This document shows, piece by piece, positions 9,035 to 16,138 of a DNA stretch of 53,734 nucleotides. The notes under the pieces are model-generated. The model made no database searches and was not told the origin of the DNA. It was given only the letters and a program-made list of their open reading frames with translations. Source of the DNA: Stenomitos rutilans HA7619-LM2 (GTDB lineage Bacteria > Cyanobacteriota > Cyanobacteriia > Leptolyngbyales > Leptolyngbyaceae); the NCBI GenBank assembly GCA_019358945.1, contig JAHHIE010000045.1:1-53734 (forward strand), in the 5' to 3' direction. The position numbers were made by a program, and so were the translations under genes. How positions within the stretch are numbered: the stretch's first letter is position 1; every line of letters begins with the position of its first letter.

Positions 9035-9076
9035 AGTCTATCGACTTCAATAGACCAGACTTGTAACAACGATTAC
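9035..9076 (-). promoter_or_regulatory. NtcA-activated promoter of amiE
   Basis: GTAACAACGATTAC at 9063-9076 is a perfect GTA-N8-TAC palindrome, extended to TGTA-N8-TACA. On the minus strand exactly 22 bases separate it from TAGACT (9040-9035), which fits the -10 consensus TAN3T. GTAN8TAC-N22-TAN3T is the established layout of NtcA class II activated promoters. Transcription should start near 9028, about 70 bases before the amiE ATG. Confidence 0.8.
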
Positions 9077-9091
9077 ATTTCCAGCAGAGCT

Positions 9092-9240
9092 ATTTCATTC
9101 CGTCAAAGGCACTGATCAGCAACGGATGTTAACGAATGAAACAGATGACGCTTGATCAGGCAGAGACAAACAATCCGCTTCATCTGTGTCTCAATCCGTT
9201 GCTCACAAGATTCGACTTTTGGAATGAAATGACCCTGCAT
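9092..9240. repeat. 149-bp imperfect palindromic element between fmdB and amiE
   Basis: The outer arms ATTTCATTCC (9092-9101) and GGAATGAAAT (9231-9240) are perfect complements. A second pair is AGCAACGGAT (9118-9127) and ATCCGTTGCT (9194-9203), with a further CAGATG/CATCTG pair inside. The structure suggests a MITE-like insertion or a large transcript hairpin. It lies directly upstream of the NtcA site. Confidence 0.6.
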
Positions 9241-9274
9241 TTCTAGTGAAGGCTGTACCGCAAGCGAAGGTGCG

Positions 9275-9541
9275 TTAGTGACTAATCATCCAGGGTCGCC
9301 CACCATTGTGCGATCGCGCTTTGGGTCGCTCTGGTTCTTGATCGTGCGATCGCTGCACAAGCTGAGGTTCTGAGCTAGCGGTTTTCAACCGTAAAGAGCC
9401 AGACAAAAGCGTAGGCGCGGCAAAAAGACGCTTCGTCGCCCCTTGGCAGGTCGGACAGCTAGCCGGATCGTTGCATTCTGCCATCGATCGCCACTGGTCA
9501 AACACACCGCAAGTATCACATTTAAATTCGTAAAGAGGCAT
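9275..9541 (-). CDS. fmdB: FmdB-type zinc-ribbon protein
   Basis: The 88-residue protein begins MPLYEFKCDTCGVFDQW and has a second CPTC pair near residue 33, the four-Cys zinc ribbon of the FmdB/CxxC_CxxC family. This family is found beside amidase and formamidase genes and is presumed regulatory, but its action is not firmly known. The tail after residue 50 is Arg- and Ser-rich and probably disordered. The gene lies 226 bp downstream of fmdA on the same strand, and amiE follows, so the three form a functional cluster. The intervening 226 bp contains a degraded MITE-like repeat, so a single transcript is uncertain. Confidence 0.85.
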   Translation of the reverse strand: MPLYEFKCDTCGVFDQWRSMAECNDPASCPTCQGATKRLFAAPTLLSGSLRLKTASSEPQLVQRSHDQEPERPKARSHNGGRPWMISH

Positions 9542-9674
9542 TGATGAGGTCTACCTTACTGGATAATTCGCTGATGAAATTAAGAGAGTTAAGAGTTTTG
9601 AGTTAGTAGCTGAAGATGCCTAGTTGAAATGTAACAACGAACTTTGGATGAATGGCACTGAAATAAGCAAAAAC

Positions 9675-9745
9675 TAGCGCCCTGAATCCCCCAATTCTAG
9701 GGGACTTCATAGTTCGGTCCCCCCAGAATTGGGGGTTGGGGGGCA
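9675..9745. repeat. Degraded copy of the CCCCCAATT MITE
   Basis: CCCCCAATTCTAGGGG and CCCCCCAGAATTGGGGG lie about 35 bp apart within the fmdA-fmdB spacer. The same two-palindrome core occurs in the better-preserved element at 36642-36810. The outer CTAG ends are only partly recognisable here. Confidence 0.55.
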
Positions 9746-9767
9746 TCAAAACTCAAAACTTTCCCCC

Positions 9768-10973
9768 TTACACAGGCAAAATGGGCTTGTCAAAGATCGC
9801 GGTGGGAATTGCCAGTGTGCAGCACGCGTTAGGAATATCCACAATGCCGCTGACTCGACCTTCTACAGGGGCACAGCTAAGCAAAAGATAGGCTTGTTCG
9901 CCCGTATAGCCAAACTTTTTCAGGTATTCGATCGCGTTCAAACACGCCCGTCGGTAGGCTATATGGACATCCATATAGTATTGCTTACCTGTGAATTCAT
10001 CGACCGAAATGCCCTCAAATACCAGGTATTCTGAGAAGCGAGGCTCAACGTTACCGGGTTTGAAAATGGGATTGACCATGCCATATTTCTCGACACCACC
10101 TTTGATGATATCTACGTGCAGGTCGATGTAGCCTGACATCTCGATCGCGCCGCAAAACGAAATTTCACCATCTCCTTGTGAGAAATGAATATCACCCATT
10201 GAAAGTTTGGCACCTTCCACATAGACGGGGAAGTAAATGCGGGTGCCTTTAGACAGGTTTTTGATGTCGCAGTTGCCGCCATGCTCACGGGGTGGAACGG
10301 TGCGAGCGCCTTCTGCCGCGACGCGATCGAACTCAGACTTGGATAACTGTCCAAGAATGGCGTTTGTAGGATTGGGCAGCGCTGCTAGCACGGGTTTATC
10401 GCCCGAAAGTCCTGCACCATAGGTTCGCAAATCGGGGGCGGTATCAACCAGTTCTTTCTCCCGCTTGTTCCACTTTGCCAACAGTTCGTGCGAGGGAGCG
10501 CAGCCAATTAAACCGGGGTGAATAATCCCTGCAAATTTCACGTCTGGGATATGTCTGGACGTGGTATAAATGCCTTGAAAATCCCAGATGGCTTTCGCTG
10601 GATCAGGATAGTGATCGGTTAAAAACCCACCACCATTCTTCTTGTCAAAAATGCCTGTGAAACCCCACTCATCGCCCTGAAGCGCACCAATATCAACCAG
10701 ATCAACAACTAGAATATCGCCAGGTTCAGCACCATTGACGTGAATCGGCCCACTCAAAACGTGAACAACCGTTAGATCAACATCGCGAATGTCGTCTGGG
10801 CTGTCGTCGTTTTTGATCTGCCCATCCGTCCAGTCTTTGCACTCAATCCGAAAAACATCACCAGGATTGACAGAAACAACGGCTGGAATATCTGGATGCC
10901 AGCGGTTGTGACCAGGCAAATCTTGCTGATCCGTTGGCTTGGTCAAATCGACTTGAAATAATGTCTTGGGCAT
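9768..10973 (-). CDS. fmdA: Acetamidase/formamidase
   Basis: FmdA hydrolyses formamide, and in some members acetamide, to ammonia and the acid; the product is cytoplasmic. At 401 residues it matches the usual family length. It carries MPKTLFQVDLTKPTDQQDLPGHNRWHPDIP at the start, then AEPGDILVVDLVDIG and IHFSQGDGEISFCGAIEMSG, all typical of the family. The C-terminus LLLSCAPVEGRVSGIVDIPNACCTLAIP is intact. It heads the fmdA-fmdB-amiE minus-strand cluster. A GTG-N8-TAC element with a correctly spaced -10 box lies about 210-250 bp upstream, so NtcA control is possible. The enzyme is unrelated in fold to AmiE, so the cluster encodes two independent amide hydrolases. Confidence 0.95.
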   Translation of the reverse strand: MPKTLFQVDLTKPTDQQDLPGHNRWHPDIPAVVSVNPGDVFRIECKDWTDGQIKNDDSPDDIRDVDLTVVHVLSGPIHVNGAEPGDILVVDLVDIGALQGDEWGFTGIFDKKNGGGFLTDHYPDPAKAIWDFQGIYTTSRHIPDVKFAGIIHPGLIGCAPSHELLAKWNKREKELVDTAPDLRTYGAGLSGDKPVLAALPNPTNAILGQLSKSEFDRVAAEGARTVPPREHGGNCDIKNLSKGTRIYFPVYVEGAKLSMGDIHFSQGDGEISFCGAIEMSGYIDLHVDIIKGGVEKYGMVNPIFKPGNVEPRFSEYLVFEGISVDEFTGKQYYMDVHIAYRRACLNAIEYLKKFGYTGEQAYLLLSCAPVEGRVSGIVDIPNACCTLAIPTAIFDKPILPV

Positions 10974-11183
10974 AGAACGCTCCTGCTCACCTCATTCGCT
11001 TTAACGAAAACGTCTAATGCTTTACCCCAAAAAGGCATTCACGATCGCAACCCTGAACTTTCTTATGCCGTTCAAGGCGAGTGCGAAACACAACTACGAT
11101 CGCAAATAACTTCAGGCTGGAATTAGCAACAATTCACTACAAATGCCTCTGAATCAGCATTCAAAGGTTCAGATAACGTTTAG

Positions 11184-11225
11184 ACTCTAGTGTCAAGGCT
11201 TAGCGCAATCTGTAACTTTCATCAC
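11184..11225 (-). promoter_or_regulatory. Possible NtcA-type promoter of fmdA
   Basis: On the minus strand GTGATGAAAGTTAC (11225-11212) departs from GTAN8TAC at one base. It is followed by exactly 22 bases and TAGAGT (11189-11184), matching TAN3T. The predicted start is near 11177, giving a leader of about 200 bases before fmdA. The spacing supports it; the variant half-site and long leader count against. Confidence 0.45.
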
Positions 11226-11454
11226 ATTTTCTGCGATCAGCATTAATTTGCCGCGTCAGCGCTTCGGTTGTACCACTAAGCTTTGCGAAAGCCTGACAGA
11301 CTAAGGGAAGTCGATCAGTCAACGGCTGTGCGATCGCGTGTGTTACTGTCGTGTCAATCAATGTAAAAAGCTTGGCAAAACAGACGTTACCAGTTGTATT
11401 TCGAGTGCTGATTGTTTAAACTAATTGGCATTAAAGCTCAAGCTATAAGTCGAT

Positions 11455-12483
11455 ATGAGGGGAGGCAACCGCTTGCATTTGAGGTTTTCTTCTGTTGGGA
11501 AACGGCATCAAAAAACAGCATTTAAATGCTTGTTGATTGTTCTGATTGCAAGCGGCTACAGCACTTCAACTTTGACAACCCAAGCCGTTGCAAAAACACC
11601 ATCAATCAGGCAATTTAAAAGCTTTGCAGATTGGTGCCTCAAGAAAGCAACACTTCCTGCACCTGCTAGACAAACCATTAATGTCCTGTTGAAACGATCG
11701 CGCACAGCAGATTGCTATCAAGCGGACGAAGTTCTTTCTAGCACCACAACGCTCGATCTTAGTGATAGTAAGATTGCCGATCTTAGTCCCCTACAAAACT
11801 TGACAGGTTTGGATGAGCTTTACTTAGGCAATAATCACATTACGAATCTAAACCCCCTCAGTACGCTCACCAACCTGACTCGACTCTATCTAAGCTATAA
11901 CCGCATTACTGATCTGTCTCCACTCCAGCCCTTACGTAAATTAAAGGCTCTTTTTTTAGGCAATAATCGCATTGTAAACATTGATTCGCTGCGGTTTTTA
12001 GAAAATCTAGTCAGTCTCGATCTGGTGTCTAATCAGATTCTCGACATCAGCCCTCTAAAGTCCCTGTCAATGTTGAATAATCTGGATTTAAGCTTCAACC
12101 GCATTGCCGATATTAGCCCGTTGCGATCACTCACAAGCCTCACAGAGCTTTCACTATCTGCTCAAAATATTTCAGACCTCACGCCACTTACATCACTCGC
12201 AGATTTAACCAATCTCGATCTCAGTGGCAATAAAATCGCCGATCTCAGTGCCTTAAAACCGTTGAGAAATCTTACTAATCTTGCGTTGGGTGGCAATCAA
12301 ATTACGAATGTCAATGCGCTCAGCACCTTGTCTAACCTTACAACGCTGTATTTGGGTGGCAATCGCATTAGTAATCTCACTTCCCTTAAAGCGCTTACCA
12401 ATCTCAACGTACTCTATCTGCAAAATAATCCCTTGCCTAACTCTATATGTCCTGTAAAACCAGAGTCAATTTGTCGTTTTTAA
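11455..12483 (+). CDS. Secreted leucine-rich repeat protein (SDS22/internalin-like)
   Basis: The 342-residue protein has a basic N-terminus and a hydrophobic stretch (about 22-38, CLLIVLIASGY) that may be a signal peptide or anchor, followed by a short linker with two Cys. Residues about 98-330 form ten to eleven 22-residue repeats of the type LxxLxLxxNxIxDLSPLxxL, the SDS22-like class found in bacterial internalins. The cap after the last repeat holds two Cys (ICPVKPESICRF), a usual C-terminal closure. It is probably a protein-binding module outside the cytoplasmic membrane. There is no other domain, so function is unknown. It lies between fmdA and ureD but shows no link to nitrogen use. Confidence 0.75.
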   Translation: MRGGNRLHLRFSSVGKRHQKTAFKCLLIVLIASGYSTSTLTTQAVAKTPSIRQFKSFADWCLKKATLPAPARQTINVLLKRSRTADCYQADEVLSSTTTLDLSDSKIADLSPLQNLTGLDELYLGNNHITNLNPLSTLTNLTRLYLSYNRITDLSPLQPLRKLKALFLGNNRIVNIDSLRFLENLVSLDLVSNQILDISPLKSLSMLNNLDLSFNRIADISPLRSLTSLTELSLSAQNISDLTPLTSLADLTNLDLSGNKIADLSALKPLRNLTNLALGGNQITNVNALSTLSNLTTLYLGGNRISNLTSLKALTNLNVLYLQNNPLPNSICPVKPESICRF

Positions 12484-12489
12484 AGCAGA

Positions 12490-12603
12490 GATATAGCAGC
12501 CCTAAAGCATTCTTGAAAAGCATGCTGCGTTTGATATAGTTAGCGGTCAGCGGTCAGCAGTCAGCCTTGAATTTAAAGCTGAAAGCTGACGGCTGACGGT
12601 TCA
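12490..12603. repeat. MITE-end-like sequence and GCGGTCA repeats
   Basis: ATATAGCAGCCCTAAAGCATT just after the LRR gene resembles the terminal sequence of the MITE at 22221-22316. AGCATTCTT and AAGCATGCT form a small hairpin at about 12508-12530. From 12540 on, GTTAGCGGTCAGCGGTCAGC is a heptamer-type tandem repeat. No gene is present. Confidence 0.45.
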
Positions 12604-12641
12604 TTCAGAATCATGTTCACAAATCAGATAGGATTGCGATA

Positions 12642-12683
12642 GTATCACCCTGTAAACTATTTTTTGATTCCGTTTCTTAAGCT
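12642..12683 (+). promoter_or_regulatory. Weak NtcA-like site before ureD
   Basis: GTATCACCCTGTAA (12642-12655) matches GTAN8TAC except for the last base. After 22 bases TAAGCT (12678-12683) fits TAN3T. The predicted start would fall at about the ATG itself (12689), making a leaderless message, so this is only a candidate. Confidence 0.3.
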
Positions 12684-12688
12684 TTTTT

Positions 12689-13522
12689 ATGACAAACGCA
12701 CCAGGCTGGCAGGGCAGCTTAAAACTCATCTATGCCAGCCGTGAACAGACCACGCACGTTGCTCATACTCAAGCACAAGCACCGCTCAAAGTGCAGCGAT
12801 CGCTCTATCCAGAAGGTCAATCCGTTTGCCACAGTATCATCTTGCACACCGCAGGCGGCATTGTAGGGGGCGATCGGCTCGACCTCGACATCCAACTGCA
12901 ACCGCAGACGAACGCATTAATTACCACTGCATCAGCGGGCAAAATCTACCGCACGAATGGGCAAGAAGCAAGACAGAGGACGCGCGTTGAGGTATCGGCT
13001 GGAGCTTGTTTAGAATGGTTTCCACAGGAAACGATCGTCTTTGACCAGGCGCTGTATCGTCAAGCGATGCACGTTGAGTTAGCGGCTGGGGCCACCTGGC
13101 TGGGTTGGGAAATTACTCGCTTTGGGCGTAGTGCAAGAGGAGAGCAGTTCTTGCAAGGTGATTGGCGATCGCACACGGAAATTTGGCAAGAGGGCTGCCC
13201 GCTGTGGATTGATCGCCAATGGCTACCAGGCAGTGAAGCCTCGTTTTATGGTGCTCATGGTCTGGCAGGGTGTCCGATTGTCGGCAGCTTTGCCTTTGTG
13301 GGGCAGGCTGTGGACACGGCAGTGGTGGAGAAGGCCCGATTGCTCTGGACAGGTGAAGCAGGAGAAATCGGCGTAACTCGCTTACAATCAGGCTTACTCT
13401 GTCGCTATCGAGGGCACTCAACCGCCGCAGTGCGCCGCTGGTTTATTGAGGTTTGGCAGCTAATCCGCTTATTATTCTTAGGTCGATCGGGTTGTGTGCC
13501 CAGGGTTTGGGGAGTGTCATAG
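12689..13522 (+). CDS. ureD: Urease accessory protein UreD
   Basis: UreD (UreH) works with UreF and UreG as a chaperone scaffold for nickel delivery and carbamylation of the urease active site. The 277-residue protein has the family signature HTAGGIVGGDRLDLDI near residues 53-68 and SAGKIYRTNGQEA near 90. EWFPQETIVFD and WEITRFGRSARGE follow. The C-terminal VWQLIRLLFLGRSGCVPRVW is usual for cyanobacterial UreD. ureA follows after 38 bp, so the genes are likely cotranscribed. A weak NtcA-like site precedes the start. Confidence 0.93.
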   Translation: MTNAPGWQGSLKLIYASREQTTHVAHTQAQAPLKVQRSLYPEGQSVCHSIILHTAGGIVGGDRLDLDIQLQPQTNALITTASAGKIYRTNGQEARQRTRVEVSAGACLEWFPQETIVFDQALYRQAMHVELAAGATWLGWEITRFGRSARGEQFLQGDWRSHTEIWQEGCPLWIDRQWLPGSEASFYGAHGLAGCPIVGSFAFVGQAVDTAVVEKARLLWTGEAGEIGVTRLQSGLLCRYRGHSTAAVRRWFIEVWQLIRLLFLGRSGCVPRVWGVS

Positions 13523-13560
13523 GGACATATCATCAAGGAGAATGTGATGAGGAGTAACCG

Positions 13561-13863
13561 ATGCAATTAACGCCGCAAGAGAAAGATAAACTGTTGATTT
13601 TTACGGCTGCACTGGTAGCAGAACGGCGCAAAGAGCGCGGACTAAAGCTGAATTATCCAGAGGCGATCGCCTACATTTCGGCTGCCATTTTAGAAGGGGC
13701 AAGAGATGGACGTACCGTTTCTGAATTAATGAGCCACGGTACCACATTGCTGTCGCGTAGTGATGTGATGGAGGGCATCCCTGAAATGATTCATGAGGTT
13801 CAGGTTGAAGCGACGTTTCCAGATGGCACCAAACTGGTTACAGTGCATGATCCCATTCGCTAG
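13561..13863 (+). CDS. ureA: Urease gamma subunit
   Basis: UreA is the small structural subunit of nickel urease, which hydrolyses urea to ammonia and carbamate. The 100-residue product begins [40 protein letters not shown] and includes [13 protein letters not shown], both diagnostic. It is full length, and the C-terminus VTVHDPIR is standard. It sits 38 bp after ureD. The next gene in the usual order is ureB, but here a GNAT gene is inserted between the two. Confidence 0.97.
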   Translation: MQLTPQEKDKLLIFTAALVAERRKERGLKLNYPEAIAYISAAILEGARDGRTVSELMSHGTTLLSRSDVMEGIPEMIHEVQVEATFPDGTKLVTVHDPIR

Positions 13864-13923
13864 TACAGAGCAAATGGCACTACAGCTAACGCCAGCTAGC
13901 ACAAGCAGTAGGTAACTCAATTG

Positions 13924-14391
13924 ATGGCCGAGGTTAACTTGTCTATTCGACCTGCGAGAGTGGAGGAAGCAACATTTTTGACTGAACTACTGCTACGTTC
14001 TAAGGCTCACTGGGGCTACGATGCAGACTTTATACAGCGCTGCCGTAATGTATTCGCTATTCTACCTGAATGGATTGCCAAAGATACTTTTTTCGTGCTT
14101 CAAAAGAAGACTCAAATTATCGGTTTTTATAGCTTACAACAGCAAGATTTAACGGTGGAACTGACTGATCTCTTCATTGAGCCTTCTGTGCTTGGTCATG
14201 GCTACGGAAAATTATTGTGGCATCATGCGATTGAAACCGTTCGTTCGTTTGGGGTGAGCACGCTTCTGATTAAAAGTGATCCAAATGCTGCAGGGTTTTA
14301 TGAAGCGATGGGAGCAAAGCAGATTGGAGAGACTCCTTCAGTCATTAATGCAGGAAGGATGTTGCCGTTGTTGGAGTTTAAGTTAGTTTAA
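13924..14391 (+). CDS. GNAT-family N-acetyltransferase inside the urease operon
   Basis: A 155-residue acetyl-CoA-dependent acetyltransferase. The acetyl-CoA-binding motif A appears as LFIEPSVLGHGYGKLLWHHAIE (about 88-110; the core is GHGYGK). Motif B has DPNAAGFYEAMGA. The reading frame also permits a TTG start at 13921, but the ATG at 13924 is preferred. The gene lies 60 bp after ureA and 30 bp before ureB, on the same strand, so it is probably cotranscribed. Substrate is unknown. A GNAT gene in this place may occur in other cyanobacterial urease clusters, but I cannot confirm that here. Confidence 0.82.
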   Translation: MAEVNLSIRPARVEEATFLTELLLRSKAHWGYDADFIQRCRNVFAILPEWIAKDTFFVLQKKTQIIGFYSLQQQDLTVELTDLFIEPSVLGHGYGKLLWHHAIETVRSFGVSTLLIKSDPNAAGFYEAMGAKQIGETPSVINAGRMLPLLEFKLV

Positions 14392-14421
14392 TCTGTATAA
14401 CCTTTACTGAACGGAGGTCAA

Positions 14422-14778
14422 ATGATTCCTGGAGAAATGCTCATTGACGACGGAACCATTGAACTGAATGAAGGGCGTAAAACAGTAACACTCGTTGTGG
14501 CAAACACAGGCGATCGACCCATTCAAGTTGGGTCTCATTTTCATTTTTTTGAAGTGAATACGGCACTGGCGTTCGATCGAGCCCAGGCGCGTGGAATGCG
14601 TTTAGATATTCCGGCTGGTACAGCCGTAAGGTTTGAACCCGGTGATGAAAAAGAAGTGGCGTTAGTTGCTTTAGCAGGTAGCCGTGAAGTCTATGGCTTA
14701 AACAACAAAATCGATGGTGCTTTGGATGGGAAGAAAAGCGACAGCAAGAAGAAAAGTGACGGGAAAAAGAAAAAGTAA
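14422..14778 (+). CDS. ureB: Urease beta subunit with Lys-rich tail
   Basis: UreB is the second structural subunit of urease. [46 protein letters not shown] is a near-perfect family match, as is the [26 protein letters not shown] segment. The core ends at about residue 100 ([14 protein letters not shown]). It is followed by an extra tail of about 18 residues composed of Lys, Ser, Asp and Gly ([17 protein letters not shown]), which is unusual. An AACGGAGG ribosome-binding site lies just before the ATG. The expected neighbour ureC is missing: the tmRNA gene follows instead. Urease activity would therefore need a ureC elsewhere in the genome. Confidence 0.95.
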   Translation: MIPGEMLIDDGTIELNEGRKTVTLVVANTGDRPIQVGSHFHFFEVNTALAFDRAQARGMRLDIPAGTAVRFEPGDEKEVALVALAGSREVYGLNNKIDGALDGKKSDSKKKSDGKKKK

Positions 14779-14947
14779 AGGCTGCTTAAATGATTCGACC
14801 AGGGCTATGCAGCTTGTCTGGACTTTTCTAAACCCTCTGCGTCCTTCCAATCTCTTGATTAACTGCTTCAAGAGAGCGTCCATTTAATCGAGAGCCTCTA
14901 CTGACTGACACAGCAACCCTAAAAACAAATTTTGCACAGCCGTATCC

Positions 14948-14984
14948 GTACCTAGCCTGGGTCAGTTGCCCAGCGTTTAGGTAC
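14948..14984. repeat. Hairpin GTACCTA...TAGGTAC
   Basis: GTACCTA plus GCCTGGG pair with CCCAG and TAGGTAC in an imperfect stem. No U-tract follows on either strand, so it is not a classical terminator. It lies between ureB and ssrA. Confidence 0.4.
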
Positions 14985-14993
14985 GAGCAAAGA

Positions 14994-15018
14994 ACAAAAA
15001 CTTGAGCCAAACCGCTCT
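14994..15018 (-). terminator. Probable terminator of ssrA
   Basis: On the minus strand, right after the tmRNA 3' end, GAGC-GGTTTG-GCTC forms a short stem followed by AAGTTTTTGTTCTTT. The stem is short but the U-rich run and position fit termination of tmRNA transcription. Confidence 0.5.
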
Positions 15019-15023
15019 TAAAG

Positions 15024-15409
15024 TGGAGCTGACGGGAGTCGAACCCGTGTCCGCCCTGGGTATTGGTACATCGCTCATTCACAGGCTTAGCTTCTCTGAT
15101 CCTCAAAGCGGGAACCGTCCCTTATCCCGGACAGTGGGATGCTCTGATAAAATCTTAGCCAAAAAGCCTACCAGAGAAAGCTTCTTGGAGCATCCGTTGG
15201 GGGTTGTCTATCATCCTTAACGGAGTCAGATGACAGACGCTCGAACCAGTTAGAGGTTGTTAGGCAGCAACAAGTGCTTGCTTACGAGCAAAAGGTACGA
15301 TGTTGTTCGCATGTACGTTGTTTTGAGCCATTGATTTATGAGAGTTAGCTCGCTCTCAGCCTGAATCACACTGTAGTGTTCGCCAAAACGTCGAAACCGT
15401 TGCAGCCCC
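15024..15409 (-). ncRNA. ssrA: tmRNA (transfer-messenger RNA)
   Basis: The RNA rescues stalled ribosomes by acting first as alanyl-tRNA and then as a template for a degradation tag. The 5' end GGGGCTGCAACGGTTTCGAC and the 3' end GGTTCGACTCCCGTCAGCTCC are the classic tmRNA termini, and GGGGCUG pairs with CAGCUCC in a seven-pair acceptor stem (one G-U). CCA is not encoded. The tag frame starts at 15310 and ends with TAA at 15262-15260, giving ANNIVPFARKQALVAA, a cyanobacterial-type tag ending in the usual Ala-Ala. Length is 386 nt. A TATAAT box lies 14-19 bases upstream (15428-15423). A CAST end follows upstream of the promoter. Confidence 0.96.
15390..15409 (+). other. Protospacer and PAM for the CAST homing spacer, in the ssrA 5' end
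   Basis: On the plus strand, GTC at 15390-15392 matches the 5'-GTN-3' PAM of type V-K Cas12k systems. The 17 bases that follow (15393-15409) match the solitary spacer at 15652-15668 at 16 positions; only position 10 differs (G in the target, A in the spacer). The protospacer ends exactly at the first nucleotide of mature tmRNA. Confidence 0.75.
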
Positions 15410-15475
15410 GAGTCGTTTCTTTATTATAACTGCTCTTGGCTGCTGTGTATGTTGCTGGCTAAACACGAAGCCTAC

Positions 15476-15613
15476 TGTGGAGTAACACTTTATTTGTCAG
15501 CGTTAACAAGATCATGTCGTCGAAGTCCCGGTTGTAACAGAATCGTGTCGCTTTAACAATTTAGTGCCGTCCAAACTTTTTGAGACAGTGTTAACAGCTT
15601 AATGTCGTCGAAT
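15476..15613 (+). mobile_element. Left end of a type V-K CAST (Tn7-like), remnant
   Basis: Four copies of TAACA-N6-TGYCG lie in the same direction, at 15504, 15535, 15554 and 15592, preceded by a terminal variant TAACA-N7-TGTCA at 15484. The presumed terminus is TGTGGAGTAACA at 15476. From established knowledge, V-K CAST left ends start with TGTACAGTGACA and carry TnsB sites of the form TGACA-N7-TGTCG then TGACA-N6-TGTCA, which is the same layout and spacing. The end faces ssrA. No right end with inverse sites is seen before murE, and no transposition or cas gene remains, so this is a decayed single end. Confidence 0.75.
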
Positions 15614-15651
15614 CAGCTTCAGCTATCAGGGATTAAAGCATCTCCATGTTT

Positions 15652-15686
15652 GGGGCTGTAACGGTTTCCTTTCAATCCTTCCTAAT
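15652..15686 (-). CRISPR. Solitary degenerate CRISPR repeat plus ssrA-matching spacer (homing crRNA)
   Basis: Read on the minus strand, a truncated repeat ends in AGGAAGGATTGAAAG (15683-15669), and the spacer GAAACCGTTACAGCCCC (15668-15652) follows. V-K CRISPR repeats end in a GGGTTGAAAG-type sequence, and delocalised homing units in these transposons have a shortened repeat and a spacer of about 17 nt. The match to ssrA stops exactly after 17 bases, as expected for such a unit. It lies about 190 bp inside the transposon end. There is no array and no cas gene. Expression cannot be judged. Confidence 0.7.
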
Positions 15687-15777
15687 ATCTATAAATACAA
15701 GACCATAATTTTAGTAGGAAAAGAAAAACCGAGTGAAGAGCAGGTGTCTTACCAAACTTGAGTTATGCTTTAAGGCT

Positions 15778-16126
15778 AATATAGCGTTTTCATACTAGTG
15801 GGGCACAGTAACAGCAATGAGAGAACCAATTCCTTAAGTCGCTCAATGACACTTGGTAGAAAGCTGCATCAATGGCTTCGTTAAGCTCTGGATAACGCCG
15901 TGCCCCAATCGAACGCAGAATGCTGTTAAGCTTTGAAAAGCAATTCTTGATCGACGAAAAGTCTGGCGAGTACGGCGGTAGGAAGATCAGCTTGGCACCT
16001 GCATCCTCAATCAACTTTCTCACGTCTTCACCGAGATGAAGCGAGCAGTTATCAATGATGACACAGGCACCTTGCCACAGCTTAGGCACGAGTTTCTGGG
16101 GAATAAACACCCTGAATTACTATATC
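15778..16126 (-). pseudogene. IS630-family transposase remnant (C-terminal half)
   Basis: The open frame (15790-16110) encodes 106 residues of the C-terminal DDE_3 domain: VIIDNCSLHLGEDV holds the second catalytic Asp and LIFLPPYSPDFSSIKNCFSKL is the region of the third acidic residue. In active members this reads SPDFNPIEHCW; here the Glu is replaced by Lys (SIKNC), so the copy is catalytically dead. The N-terminal half with the HTH and first Asp is gone. ATATAGCG at the left and CTATAT at the right resemble the ends of the MITE at 22221. It lies between the CAST end and murE and may have caused loss of the rest of that transposon. Confidence 0.75.
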
Positions 16127-16138
16127 TAATACGCCTCA

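Noticed and set aside
14948-14984. Terminator of ssrA or ureB
   Set aside because: A stem exists but no U-tract on either strand; kept only as a hairpin.
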